Part shown: piece after piece, positions 11,929 to 24,088 of the stretch
How the letters are laid out: each line of letters opens with the position of its first letter
Position numbering within the stretch: the first letter of the stretch is position 1
Source: Sistotremastrum niveocremeum HHB9708
Taxonomy: Eukaryota > Basidiomycota > Agaricomycetes > Sistotremastrales > Sistotremastraceae
Direction of reading: 5' to 3'
Assembly: GCA_001630475.1 (NCBI GenBank)
Contig: KV419410.1
Span: 124,001-188,000, forward strand
Length of the DNA: 64,000 bases
Notes under the pieces: generated by a model
Seen by the model: the letters and a program-made list of their open reading frames with translations, nothing else
What the model was told of the DNA's origin: nothing
Databases searched by the model: none
Made by a program: the position numbers and the translations under genes

Positions 11929-12917
11929 ATGCCTCCAAAGACCTCGGATCGAACTCGACAAGGCCACATAACAGCCTTTCCTGGAGCTCTCGTGCTCTCT
12001 AATGGACAAGGCACTCCTGAGCCACAGCTGCCTCACACTTCTCCATCACCGTCTACCCAGCCTGAACCACCCAGGCCGTCCTACTCTGATGCAGTTTCTG
12101 GTATGTCTGCAAATACAGAGCAATCAACAAGACTAAGGTCCTTGATCTGTCTAGATCGCGTTTCTTTCCCGGCCAACGTCCAAGGGCATTCGACCGGTAC
12201 ACGTGCCCTTGGCAGCGAGCCACAGTTGCATACCCTTCCCGCTCAAAGACACACATGGAATTATCAGGAAAGTATTGAGGATGAGCGGTTCCAATCACCC
12301 CAAGAATTTCCAGCAATCACAAGTCAGAAGAAGAAGGCTACTAGCAGGAACAACAAGCGACAAACTAAGTCACTCATTAACGACATGCAAATGGACATCA
12401 AGCATATTGCTATCACGGCATGTCTTTCTCCGATCTCCACTCACTGCGGTTTACTTACCTTCGGCTTAAGACTTTTATTCATGCCACCGTAGTGTGCGCA
12501 AAAATCTACCCCCTGGCTCTCCCTGAAACCAACTCTGCCCCTTCGAATTTATTTCATACTTCCGAAATTCTTTGGAAGCTGGGGATAATGCTGTCACTCT
12601 TCGGCGTCATCATCAACCAATTCATCCCTGACATTGCCAAACAAGCCATTACCACCTTTCGATCGACACTCGTAACAAAGACCGTGATGGTAGCGCCGAA
12701 AAGCGTCCTCCACCTCGGTGCAATATTCACATTGAACTCGATCATCTTTCATCTTGCTGAGACACACAAAGCTTGGCTCATACTCCTTCTTTTGAATCCC
12801 GTTACACTCGCGTTTTGGATACTCGGAATCACACAAGACTGTTGTGCGGTCGGGAAGGCCGTCGCCCGGGCTAAACGCAGAGCCCAGCCCCAATCGCGCA
12901 AGCAAGGGCATGTTTAA
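11929..12917 (+). CDS. Membrane protein with disordered N-terminus (divergent pair, right)
   Basis: Three exons (11929-12100, 12155-12448, 12493-12917) give 296 residues. The N-terminal part is Pro/Ser/Thr-rich, then basic and Lys-rich (SQKKKATSRNNKRQTK). The C-terminal part holds four hydrophobic stretches, including LWKLGIMLSLFGVIINQFI, VLHLGAIFTLNSIIF and AWLILLLLNPVTLAFWIL, ending in a basic tail (ARAKRRAQPQSRKQ). No known domain is recognised. Exon joins are supported by phase. The last intron (12449-12492) is 44 nt, and reading through it hits a stop, so splicing there is required. Architecture and size resemble the neighbour on the opposite strand. Confidence 0.6.
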
Positions 12918-13267
12918 TCTCCGTTTATTGCGCCACCGTTCTCGTCATTCAGGCACTCAGCTTCCCTGTACCCTAGCTTTTGGTTCACGCTCAGCATATC
13001 TATTGTTCACTTCCTGTATCCAGCATCTTATTACTGAGGTACTTATCTGCATTTGAGCATTGATCATTTTCACCCTCTGAAAATATAATTTGGTTGTTGT
13101 TCGATTCTGTACATCTAAAATTAGTTCTTTACGGTCATGTGTAACATTATAATGGAACTATATAAGGCGTGTGATGGTATCAACTTGAAGGCCGTTGTCC
13201 GTCTGATAATTACTCTAAAATATCCTGCAAAGCACTAGCACACATAGCACACATATAATTGATCACA
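12918..13267. other. 3' intergenic spacer between convergent genes
   Basis: AT-rich stretch between the stops of the membrane-protein and hydrolase genes. No gene is seen. Confidence 0.5.
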
Positions 13268-14726
13268 TCACAATCTTGCAACAGCGTTGCTGGTCATAGA
13301 CGAGCCGTCGTGCCTGAGGGCCTGTACGAGTAACTCTGTGGAGTGCTCGGGTTCAGACTGGAAGAACTGAGATATCGTTAGCCGGGTTCAAGTTTTTTCT
13401 GATCCATAGAATCAAGTTTTGACTCACTGTATGACCACCTCTAACGGGATGTGCAGTTGTGGGCCGGAAACCTTTGCACGACAGAGTTTTAGGTAGCAGT
13501 CCGATCCTCGGTTCAGCAGCTCTGAACAATTTGGTGAGAATAAATTTACGATGTACTGTCAAGCTTGGAGACGTACGGTGGGTCTGGACGGTCGACGTAT
13601 AGAAAATGTACTGGAGTTTTGCTAGCATACATTGCGGCCATCAACTCGTAAAGATCGGGGTCTTGAGCGACTGATATGTGAATAGACTGATTACGTAGGT
13701 CGCGGTCAGAATGATCTTCATCTTTGTAAATGGAGACCAATCTCACAGATTGATGTTCTCTGCTGCACGCTAGCGTGACACCTCGGAACGTAAATGGAGC
13801 TGGTAATGATCGAGCGGGATGGTCCACCAAGGCATATTTCTGCTATTTCATTAGACCTCAGGTTTTCGGAGAAAATGGAAACACCACGTACGACGAAGAG
13901 ATCTATCGCCTCCGGAGACCAAGTTTTGGTAACGCCATGATTCGCAAAATATTGTTTAGCCTGTTCACGACTCGGCCACACATCTTGTCGACATATACAA
14001 ATATCCGACATGATCTTGCGACACATGTATAGCTCTGGACAGCGAGGACCCATGATCGGGTCTCCTAAGATTATTGAATGGATATTGATTTTGGGTTCCA
14101 TGTGAGCCAGAAACGGGCTGGTAGGGTATGAGGATGGGCGTGAAGTGTCTGTTATGGCAACGTACATGATAACACCACCATCTGAATATCCGACAAGGAC
14201 AATCTTCTTTCTGGAGAGATCATGACCACCTGGTCTCGCTTTCAAGAATGTATACGCCGCGTCCCCATATTCTCTGAATGACCCTGGGAAGGACATGTTT
14301 GAGAAAGATAATAAAATAAATTACATAACACTTGCATGGTCCAGTAGACTCTCTGCGAATGTCTTCTGCATTCAGAATAGCGCTTTCTCCGTGGTTAGGA
14401 CATTCTATTGAGATGTCAAGACTCTAAAAAATCTGCTCAGAATAGAAATGGGTTGCCAACATACCTATGGACCACGCTTCCTCTAGGATCAGATTTTCCC
14501 CAGAGTCGGAATGAATTGTGGGATATCTTTGGAAGAGTAATTCGATGATTGGCTCGAAACATTCTTTGAACAGGTTGGTGCCATGCAAGAATACCAGAGA
14601 TAGACGACGTTCGGGGGCATAATATTCAGAATTCGTGTCCGCCACAGGCGTGTATCTGTTTCCCACCACTTGGAAACGGTACGACGGTCTTTGATCGACG
14701 ACAAAGGTTTCGCGAGTCCAATGCAT
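13268..14726 (-). CDS. Alpha/beta-hydrolase with possible peroxisomal signal
   Basis: Six exons on the minus strand (14726-14465, 14404-14336, 14283-13892, 13842-13577, 13521-13428, 13366-13268) sum to 394 codons (393 residues). Fold marks in order: LVFLHGTN (oxyanion HG), ECPNHGESA across the first splice, then the nucleophile elbow VLVGYSDGG (G-Y-S-D-G). Near the end a segment rich in Asp/His (HFLYVDRPD and VRGGHT) can supply the acid and catalytic His. It resembles the fungal group of alpha/beta-hydrolases often linked to secondary metabolism or detoxification; the substrate is unknown. The protein ends in Ala-Arg-Leu, a PTS1-like tripeptide, which would place it in peroxisomes. The second intron uses a GCAAGT donor: only this join gives the in-frame Trp codon and continuity into SFREYGDAAYTFL. 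Confidence 0.85.
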
Positions 14727-15286
14727 TGCGAGGGGTATGGTGGAGAAGTGTAAGGGTTCAAGCTTTCAATGCTGATTGAGGAAGACCTTTAAGCTTTGCT
14801 CGAGACGAAGTTGAACCTATACAGCGAAGAAACACTGTTTCATGATCCCGTAGAAGCTTGAACACAGCCAGATTCTCTGTTTGACCAATCCTGATGAGGC
14901 CCAATCAAACACAACTCGGGTTGAACAAGACTGGATTTCTCGATTTCATTTTGATCTGCTAGACTCCGGCTTGATCCATTTTTGGTTCCGATTGGACGAG
15001 TTCTAGTGGAAGACACTGACGGAAGCAAAGCTCGGGTCCCGTAGGAAGTCGATCGAAAGTGATCGAGGGGTCGCCCTGGCCGCTCGGAGCGAGCTACGAA
15101 GCGATTCCGAGTTTATCCGGCGCTCCCAGTCCCACAGATCAAAACTACGAACCCCGACGCTGACCGTTCATCAATAAATTCAAATCCATAGTCCTGAGAA
15201 CATTGAATATTGTGATGTTATATATACTCAAGCTTGTCATTTGTGCCCTGCTGCTGCTCAAATAATAGAGAGTTCCACTACCCACA
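14727..15286. other. Intergenic region
   Basis: Upstream of the hydrolase and downstream of the kinase gene, about 560 bp. A GC-rich stretch lies near 15060-15140. No gene is seen. Confidence 0.45.
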
Positions 15287-17544
15287 TCAGACACTACACG
15301 CATCAAGGCACTCACGGAGAATCCGGAGGACATTCGAATATTCTTCCTCCACGCTGTACAGATCGTGCGTCACGAAGTATTTGGCCCATCGTTCGATAAT
15401 ATCACGGTACAACTCTGATGTGGAATCATAAAAGCGCCAGTAACCGGTAATGTCTTGCATCCAATTCAACAAACCCAGCTTTTGCGTTCCAAATAAGCTT
15501 TTTCCAGGAAGGCTTTGCTTTGGGAAAAGTGCAATCTTGATAGTATGCTCGATCGATTCATTCCACGACTCAGGAGCGGGGTCAGGATCAGGGAGCCAGA
15601 AGGCGGTACAAACGAGGACCCAGAAAAAAGACTCCAAGTTATCTTTAACAACAGACCGTCGGTGTGTAAGGGGCGTTAGCTTCTGATACCCCAGATATTG
15701 CATGGATCCCTACATTGCCGTGTTTTCAAGTTGGCGTTCTACACCCGGCGGCTGATTGATTGCGTACCAATGCATCTCCCCCAGCGCTTTCGAGAAGGCG
15801 ACCATCAGCTTGAATCTCATTTGTAGGCCGCGACATATCGAGATCGTTCAGAAATCCATGACATTGGGAGTTCAGAGGCGAGACGGGGAGTCTGGTATCG
15901 TGCATTAGTCATCGAAAGGTATCCGTCTCAGGAATGCTGACTGTGAAGAATTGTGATAGTAGGATGCAGAAATCGGATCCTCCAACACGAGAATATTCCC
16001 GTAGCTCACATCATTATGTGAGTATCCGGCAGTGTACAGGCCCCAGTGACCTGTTTGTTATCTTTGTTAAACAAAGACCGAGAGGAGAACTTGAAAACTT
16101 GCCTAGGATGGCATCATGTATAGCTGTCAAAACTTTACGTGGATTTGATCTGTACGTGAGCAAATGATTGCCCACCGTCCTCACAAGCATGCGAGAATGA
16201 ATCCTTTGCTCTCTGCTTAGATGGTCCCCTTCTGAGAAGATGGGGCAGAGGGCCAGATCGCTCCCAAGAAGCGCCGTTACTTGTTGAGACTCTTCAGAAG
16301 TGACGGTCCAGTGATGCACATACTGCGGTAGGCCAAACAGCCCGGAAACCTGGCGCAGTATGTTTCCTTCATCGGGACCCTCCGCATGTCTCCACCAATC
16401 CTTGAGAATTAGAGCTATATCTGGCAGCTTGATGTCGTAAGTTAGGAATACTCGGGAGCAACGACCTTTGATGAGCCCAGTGTCATGTAAAGTCTTCTCG
16501 AGTATGAGATGACCTTCAAACTCCTTCGTAGAAGGGCCTGAGACAGCGGCAATCCCGCCGGGCGTTACAGAGATGGTCGAATCTCGAGCAGACATCGTCC
16601 ATTTGACATAACCCATAATCAGCGTGATGAATCGGTGCGGTTCTTTATTCATGTGGACCGGAGGTATACTGACGGCGCCAGCTTTGTCAAAATGAACGAA
16701 GTAAGCCAATTCTTCCGCAACGACTACTGCAGGGAATAAGGTGAGGTCGAGCCTAGATGCGAATACGCGTTTCGCTGCGAAGCCACATGTGTACAACATC
16801 TTGGGCATGGTTTCGCTTGCGTAGGCATAAATGAAGGGATTGATCTCGCTCGATAGATGCTCTCCTGCTTCCTTGGAGCTGAAGGTCTTAGCATCTAGGA
16901 TGAAAATGGAATTCGACTGTCCGTCTAACATCGCGACGTGCGAAGCGATTTCTAGTAGAAATGCAAGCATCGATGCTCCATCGCCCTCTGGCCAATTTTT
17001 CCATCGTGAGAGGATAGGATCATAATACTGATCGAGCAACGTTTGGATGTGAGGGGTTGTAAGCCGAGCCATGTTCGATACGGTGGTCAAAAGTGCTTCT
17101 GAACGAGCCACAGAACCCCACAGTTCATTCCGCACTTGCGTCAGCTCACTATTGAGACACAAGTCATCTCGAGTTGAAGTTGAGAACCAGTCTTCCAAAA
17201 GATCCACGCTGCTCGAAGGAGGGGTATCCATGCGAAGAGACAGGACACCTGAGAGGGTCTCGGGCTCCGCAACGTAGGCAGCTTCGCAATGGTTCACTCC
17301 CAGGCCCTTAAGGCCTGCATACTGCTTGGTCTTGGATGCTATAGCTCAAGCTGTCCTCAATCTTGCATAGGAAGTAGACACGTATCTTTGTTACAGTATT
17401 ACATCTGAAAATGTGGCTGTCGATAATCGATAATTCGCTGCTCACTGGCAAACACTCTCTCACAACTTCGTCTGGGATCAGTCTCGAGATCTCGTGGTCT
17501 GCTATCATAGTACTAGTCGTGTAATATTTCGTCGTCTGGTCCAA
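15287..17544 (-). CDS. FunK1-type fungal protein kinase (splicing partly unresolved)
   Basis: FunK1 kinases are a divergent protein-kinase family expanded in mushroom-forming fungi. Here the N-terminal exon (from about 17544) has the family opening (IPDEVVRECLP). A long exon ending at 16103 carries the N-lobe region and ends TAIHDAILG. The next exon has the catalytic loop HNDVSYGNIL (family form HRDxSxGN; the HRD Arg is Asn here), then GFLNDLDMS, the counterpart of DFG. The last exon is GSMQYLGY ... DNLESFFWVLV, the family's activation-segment and DDLES motifs. The intron after TAIHDAILG starts GCAAGT, a GC-AG intron. I could not find a splice that joins the catalytic loop (about 15960) to the LNDLD exon without a stop, so the gene may be damaged there or use an unusual site. 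The N-terminal splice near 17340-17400 is also uncertain. Confidence 0.7.
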
Positions 17545-17806
17545 TGGAGAACATCGATTCCCTCTGAATTTTCAAATAATGAGATAGTGATCAAGTGGAT
17601 TGATGCCGAGAAGCGGAAGATGACAACCAACTTGTGGCTGTGCCCTGCGCTCACTGCTTAGCGCAGTTCGTTCCTCGCCTCAACCCCAACCCAATCACTT
17701 GAATTGCCAACCTCGACGACGACTACGCCTTTATATTGTCGAAGCCACACTATATCTACCACGAGGACGATTTTGACGCGTCTATACTTCTTCATCACGA
17801 ACCGTA

Positions 17807-19164
17807 ATGTCACTCTTGGACACTGTCAAGGACGGCTTCCAGAAATTTCTCCCTCAACGAAAAGGATCACTACCGCCGCCAACGCATGGGATGGGGATAG
17901 GAAACGGCGCGAGACCGTTTGACGATGATGTAGGTCTTTCTGCATTATTGCATACATTTCGTCGCCTAATGCCAGGAACCAGATGATCGTGTCGAAACCA
18001 TCGATTGTCTTCCATGCTTCCCAAACTTTCTTCACATTCCTTGCATTATGCTGCTTTGCCAGCGTCGCCTCTTTCCAGGCACAATATAAAGTTGGACCTT
18101 GTAAGACTCTTTCACGCGTTCGTGGATCAATCATGTTGACTCAACGTGTACGCGATTCAGCTGGCCTGTCCGGATTCGCCATATTTCTGGCTGTCATGCT
18201 TATCGTGTTATCAATGTTCATGCTTCTTGTGCCGGTCATCTATGAGAAATACAACAAGATGGTTCGCCTTGCCAGAGCGTTGAAGGAGGACAGAGTTGCG
18301 TTTATACTCACAGGAACCGGGCTTTCGTGTATCACTCTCATCAGGTCCGTTGACCAGTTTTCTTAAATGCCCAGAGCATGCTCTGACAGTGCGCAACTAT
18401 AGCCTGATAACTACCATCTCAGGTATCTTCGTCTTTCTTATGTCCGTTGAGCCACACTGACAAGAACCTTCCCACAGCATGGACAGAGCCTGGATGCAAA
18501 GACCCGACCAAGGACCCGAGTGCGGGTGAACATAAAGATGACGGTTTTGTATCAGGATTATCAGGATGGTGTACGACCAAAAAAGCAGGCGCTGTGTTCT
18601 TCTGGCTCGCAACAAGTGCGTGTTAATCCCAGTCTGACATTAACTTGCCAACTGACATTCTTCCCAGTATTCTGGATATGCACGTCTGTTCAGGTCATTC
18701 TTGAATGGCGCTCCGGGAAGACCATTCGTCCCCGAGACCCTCCATTTGCTCACCCCGAAGACGCAGAAGGCTATGCGGAGTCGGTCACAACTCGAAACAC
18801 AGGCCGCGAAGAGGAAGAGGAAGAAGAAATCCAACAACCATCTTATGCACCCGTGGCAGCTCGTCCGCCTCAGTTATCTCCGATCAGAGGACCTGGAGAG
18901 TCACTTTCATTCCCCACTCCATCTCCCTTCTCAGATGAACACCGATATGTTCCTCCCGAACCGCAACCCAGAGCGAGCATGGATACGTACGGTGCATTCA
19001 ACGATCCATTACCTTCGGGCTATGGACCTGCTGCTGTCCAACCCCCCGTGGTTTCGCCTGGTGTCAGTCGTACTATGCAGTACGCTGATCCATATGCCGC
19101 CGTTAGAGCGTCTGTGGCCCAACCACCTGCAGTAAGCCCTCCATCCTATACGGGCTACCGGTGA
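17807..19164 (+). CDS. Four-helix membrane protein, MARVEL-like topology
   Basis: Six exons (17807-17929, 17983-18100, 18161-18344, 18403-18422, 18478-18615, 18668-19164) sum to 360 codons (359 residues). A 41-residue N-terminus is followed by four hydrophobic segments: SQTFFTFLALCCFASVASF, GFAIFLAVMLIVLSMFMLLV, VAFILTGTGLSCITLISLI, and FFWLATIFWICTSVQVIL. The loop before the last helix has Cys residues (EPGCK, GWCTT) that could form a disulphide. The C-terminal 140 residues are cytosolic, acidic (a run of Glu) and Pro-rich. The topology is that of MARVEL/Sur7-like plasma-membrane proteins seen in fungi; the function is unknown. Exon 4 is 20 nt and lies inside the third helix. Confidence 0.82.
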
Positions 19165-19357
19165 TAGATGAAGAAAAGTGGAAGACGAAGGGGTGTCATA
19201 TAGCATATATTTAAGACTTCTTTCCCGTGCCCGCTTCTCTCTTTTCTCTTTCGCTGTCATATGATTTCGAATGGACGATTTCTCTATCATGTCGTGTGCT
19301 GTTGTCAGAGGATGACTTTACATCAGGAATGTAAGAATGATCTATGGACTCTAGTAA

Positions 19358-20748
19358 CTATCCTACGCCACCAAGATCTTCACTGGACTCGACGAGATGC
19401 CAGTCTTCTTCAGCAATGGCCGTTTCTCGTTTCTTCAAGTCACTCTTCTGTGCTGCTGCAGCTAGTTTGCGAGCCTGAGAACGTGAAGGAGGGTTGGTCG
19501 TGGTAGCCTGCAAAAGCTGCGAAAAATCTAACGAGAAGGAGGGTGGGGTCGGGGGAGAAAGAAGATGGGCTCCAGAGTTGTGTGACCGTTTCCCCAGTTC
19601 AGTACTGCAACAAACAGCCCACAAATTTCGGAGTACTTCGCCCGATTGAGCCAGTGTTACTTCAATTCCTTGTGTATGAGCGAGATACGCGACGTTGTAA
19701 AGGAGCATCGTGAATCCTGTAATGAAATTCTGTTGGGCTTCTTTTGCTGATGTTGAACTGGATGACGAGGATGAAAATGAAGACGAGGGGGTAGGAAGAT
19801 GAAGAGGATATTTGCCGGGCCACTTGGCCCAGCCACCGCTTTCTCCGCCTTTCGTGGCGGATATGAATGCTTGCCCAACGGTGGGGGCGTTCCCGTTCCA
19901 CGTTATCTCAAATGGGAGCTTCACGCCAAGGTAAAACGTGAGGAGGCTTAGGAAATGAATCGTGTGTTGCACAGTTGCGTTAATTTGTTCAGGCTGGTGA
20001 CCTGGCTCATGGATATTAGGGTCGACAACCATTGCGCAGATCAAAATGGCGTACGGTTGATATCTCCCGGAACCGGGAGCTCCGATCCTGCTATGCTCCA
20101 TTGGCCCTTGGCCCCAACTATTCGTCCCCAAGATGGCCTGCCTCCAACTTCCACGACATGAAAAACCTCAACGAGTTCCTGGACCAACCCTGATCGAGCC
20201 CTCGCAAGAGCTGAAGTCATATCCAAAGATGCCCTTCGCAAGGTTTCTACAGACGGGTGCTTTTGGGTTTGAGGGACAAATTGTTCGGCTTGCTTGAGTG
20301 ACTGTCGTCGCGTCCCTAATCCAGCTTGCAACTGTGCCAGCCTTTGTCTAGCTAACCGAGTTGATTCCAAGAGAAAGTGGACCATCGATCAGTATCATTC
20401 AAAGTGAAATGAAGTGATTGCATTACTTTGATCATTTGCTTCTCGCAACCGCCCAAGCTGTTCCTGCAACTCAGCCACACTCTTCTCCAGAGAGGCCACC
20501 TCCGCACGCCGTTTCCTCGCCGGTTCCATGCGTTCCAACGCCCGTGAAGCCTTTTCTATATGTTGGCTCTTTTCCGTGGATACATAGTCATTCGCATTGC
20601 GGTAATCACGCTGGCTGAACGTGTAGGCATGAGATTAGATTCCGGGTCGATCGCCGCAAGGGGTGTATAGGGTTGGGACTTACTGGTTTCGCAAGCAATT
20701 CTCACAATAAAACTTGAACTTTGTTAGTTCACAATTTCGACATTCCAT
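19358..20748 (-). CDS. ATG14: ATG14, autophagy subunit of PI3-kinase complex I
   Basis: Four exons on the minus strand (20748-20684, 20614-20427, 20351-20055, 20001-19358) sum to 398 codons (397 residues). The protein opens MECRNCELTKFKFYCENC, the paired CxxC zinc-binding motif of the ATG14/UVRAG family, followed by a coiled coil (about residues 25-110, e.g. VASLEKSVAELQEQLGRLR). Then come the family motifs SGLVQELVEVFHVVE, IAGSELPVPGDINR and INATVQHTIHFLSLLTFYL. The C-terminal part has a Ser-rich insert and VAYLAHTQGIEV. In autophagy Atg14 recruits the Vps34-Vps15-Vps30 complex to the phagophore assembly site. The catalytic subunit VPS34 lies about 8 kb away in this window. Vps38/UVRAG is the alternative, but the N-terminal zinc motif and short length favour ATG14. 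Confidence 0.85.
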
Positions 20749-21014
20749 GACCGTGAATGTGGGTTGTTCATGGGGGACCAAGCAATTACGTCTCCCCGAG
20801 CATGCAGTAGCTCAGCGCGGAGTTTGATGTTAGCCAGTAAACAGCGGCTGACGAACCGAAATGGGTGGCACGGTATTGTTGTACACAGGAAAATCTGACA
20901 TTACAACTACTACACATCACATCATAGTGATAGCGAAAGGTTTACAAATTATTACTACACACAGAATCGCGGAAAGCAAGAAGCGAAAACAAGATTCAAG
21001 ACTCTTTTTTTTTA
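20749..21014. other. Intergenic spacer
   Basis: About 270 bp upstream of ATG14 and just downstream of the next minus-strand gene, with a poly-T tract at about 21006-21014. No gene is seen. Confidence 0.5.
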
Positions 21015-24000
21015 CTAAGGTCGCCTCGCCGAGCGACCTCTTTGCAGGTCCGAGTCACGATGTTCGGGAACAGCACCCTCAACATAACCCTCACCCATAA
21101 ATACAGGTGGACCTCCGCCGCCTCCATGTGCTAGAAATCCGTGTTCTTTGGATCGGGTTCCAACTCCAAAATATAAACCACTTTCAAAATCATCCTCTGA
21201 GCGAGCTTTTTCGACTGCTCGAAGTAATTCCATGTCCAGGGTTCTCCGACGCGCAGCGTCTGATGTGCGTCTAGTTTGTGTCGACGAGCCTGCTTCATCG
21301 ACGTGTCCGTGAGAGACGAGAAAGGGATCTTCATCCGGTTGTTCAGACCTCCGGCGATCAATGGTTCCGTCACTTCGGGTACTGGATTGGGCTCTTGACT
21401 GGGATGGCCGACCTGGAGGCTTTGGTTTCTTTGTAGTTGTGGGGACGATCGGAGAGGAGGGTAGCCGACGCGAAAAGGGGTCATCGGCGTCAGCAGTGCG
21501 CGGTCGAGTCGGCCGTTCAGGCATCTGAGGTTGCACTCGTGCAGGATCTCGGATCACTTGAGTTCCTCCCCCTTTTCGCGATATTTCCTTCACTGGAAGC
21601 AATGGGGGTGTACTAGGCGCTCGATCTCGATCTTCGTCGCGCTCTGCCTCGTTGTCCGAGCATAGAGATGGAGTGGGTATGTTCAGTGGATGTTCTTGAA
21701 CAGACATGCTCGTGGAATACCTCATAGACGATGAGGTTTCCGTGGAGCCGTGTCTATCCTGAGACGCATCTCGCCCTTGTGTGACAGTGCTCAATTTGCT
21801 GGATTGTCGGACTTGAGAAGTCGACCTTAATGAACCTCCAGGACCCAAGAACTGACGCTTCGGACCTAAGCGAACCGTTCAATTCACTCTTAGCGACGCA
21901 AGGTATGCACTGACGCTGTTCCGTTGACTCAGGATCTGAGCTTTTCCCATCAAATGAACTCCTCTTCCGCTTCATACCGATAAATCTATCCCCCACACTC
22001 CAACTTTGATTTCCGACATCACGATCTTCCTGCGAGCCAGATGAACGCGCAACGAAGGTCTGATTTGCTCCCCCACTACCAGGACGCATGTCGTTACCGC
22101 TTTTGACCTTTCGAAGCCTCACGGTCTTCAGTTCGTTCAGGAACTCTGCCATTTTATCAGCCGGTACCGTCGGAAGGGCTATATTGCGGTTTGCCATCAT
22201 TGAGCTAACGATGGGGTGCTCAATTGGCCCTTGCGTTTGCTTCAATATCTGGTCAACTTCGTTATCAGCAGAGACACGTGCAAAGTACCTTTAGGGATGC
22301 ACGAGCAAGCGCGTAGGGTTTATCTCCAAATGTAGGCGCGCGGATAGCAGCACCAGAAGGTGGTTGAGGTGGGGGTGGTGGCGGCGGAGGCGGCGTGTTA
22401 GATGCAATCGAGGAGCTCGCAGGTCGCCTCGCCAACTAAACTGCTTGAGTATTTGCGTCCACAGGAAACGCAAGTAACTTTACCTCGTCCCGCAAACGTT
22501 GTATTTCCTCTTCTAGACGTTGAATACGGAGCTTGTCCTCGTTCTTTTCCGTCTCCGAATAAATACTCTGAGGGGTGTCGTCTCTTGGGCGTGGGTGTCT
22601 GGTGATCGAAGTAGACGCTATCGACTCTGGAGGTGGTGAAGCCGGGGAGGGGCTTCGGGATCGCCTTGACTTAGGGTTCTCTGACGAATACGTCCTATGA
22701 CGTGCACGGGGAGATGCTTCTAGATCAATAACTTCTTTCGCTTTGCCTTTACCCTTTTCCTCAGCGGACCAGGTAGAATACCTGACAGGAGGCAGTTGAT
22801 CGGAAGGCTCATTTCTTCGCCCTAAAGCAGGTTCGCGATCCTCGGATTGTTCAGCGACACGCATTGAATGGTGACTTTGAGAGCGCCTTGAAAAGGAGGA
22901 ATCTGAAGAAGAGCGTGGGGTCGAGGCATGTTGAGACATGCGTGTCTCTTCAGCGTATGGGTCTTCCTCCTCAGACTGGCGACCTTCGGTTTCCTTCGAC
23001 GGAAAACGGCCTCGAGTCGAGCCAATATCCGGCTCGGCTAAAGGAACCTTATATTCGACGTAACGCGATGCTTTGGGAGGACGGGGCTTTGGCGTGAAAT
23101 GGACCCGTTTCGACGTGTCAGAAGTATCTTCAGGCGGTGGAGAAGCGGCGAGTGAGAAAAGCCCGCCTGGCATAGCTGTAGATTCCCTAGCTGGTCCGTT
23201 CGACTTGGTAGATAGGCTGCTTCGTCGGGAGGAAAGAGACGTCGATCTTGCATCTGGCTCACGCCGTGTTTCCAGGTCCTCTCGTACTATGGTGAGGATC
23301 AAAACTTGAGTTCTTGAATAACAAGGCATTTGACTCACGACTACGAAGACTCTTCATCTCCGGCTCGCGGTGGATGCTAAGATTCGCTGCATCATGAAAA
23401 TCAGTTAGTCAATAAAGTTCTTGAATGGAGGCCTTACGATGGTCGTTTGAACTTGAGATCTTGTCGCGCTTTTTGTATGGCTTGTCGCGCGCTCTTAGTT
23501 TAACTGTTTCGCGTGTCCGGGACGACGAGGGTCTGGCCGTTCTCTCTGGCCGCTCTTCGTTAGAGGACAGGGGGTAAGGTGGCTCTTCGTTTTCAACTTC
23601 ATCCTAGGTCGCATAGGGTCAATATTCACAATGTCGCGACGAGCAGAGTGTGAAACCTGCTAACCTCTTCTTGACCCCCTGTAGCTGAAACCACGAATGA
23701 CCTCACTTCTCGCGACACATAGTTGAAGATATTGCTGATGATTCCTGTCGAATGCTCTTCTTCTGGTGATGGCTCACGAGCAAGTGGGCGACGAGCGCGA
23801 GACGTGCTCCGGCTACGTGCTCCGGACATGGAAAAGCATCGAGTGTGTTCAACCGCCGCCGCGACCTTCCCGTTGCCGAAGGCACCCATCCTCTGAAGAC
23901 CACTATTCTCGCTGATGCTTCGTGCTCTTCTTGAACCAGATTTCGTGTGTGGGAGTCTCAAACAAGCTCGTATAGCCGGTGTCTTGCCCCATTTTTTGCT

Positions 24001-24088
24001 GTTGTCTTGAATTTTTGGGTGTATTCACCGAGGCTCGACTGGGCCTCTCACTACTGCAGGCTGCAGGACTCTGGGTGTGTGGTGGCAT
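21015..24088 (-). CDS. Long disordered protein with coiled coil, polyproline run and WH2-like motif
   Basis: About eight exons can be joined in phase on the minus strand. The start used is the ATG at 24088 (MPPHTQSPAACSSERPS); the first splice (near 23970) is tentative. Most of the protein is Ser/Arg/Glu/Pro-rich and disordered. Three features are ordered: a coiled coil (EDKLRIQRLEEEIQRLRDE, coded near 22490-22560), a run of nine prolines followed by APTFGDKPYALARASLK (about 22320-22400), and MAEFLNELKTVRLRKV (about 22110-22160). The last resembles a WH2 actin-binding motif (hydrophobic helix then LRKV), and with the polyproline run it suggests an actin- or profilin-linked scaffold. That is inference only; no named family is recognised. 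The C-terminal 280 residues after the WH2-like stretch are Arg/Asp/Ser-rich. Confidence 0.65.
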
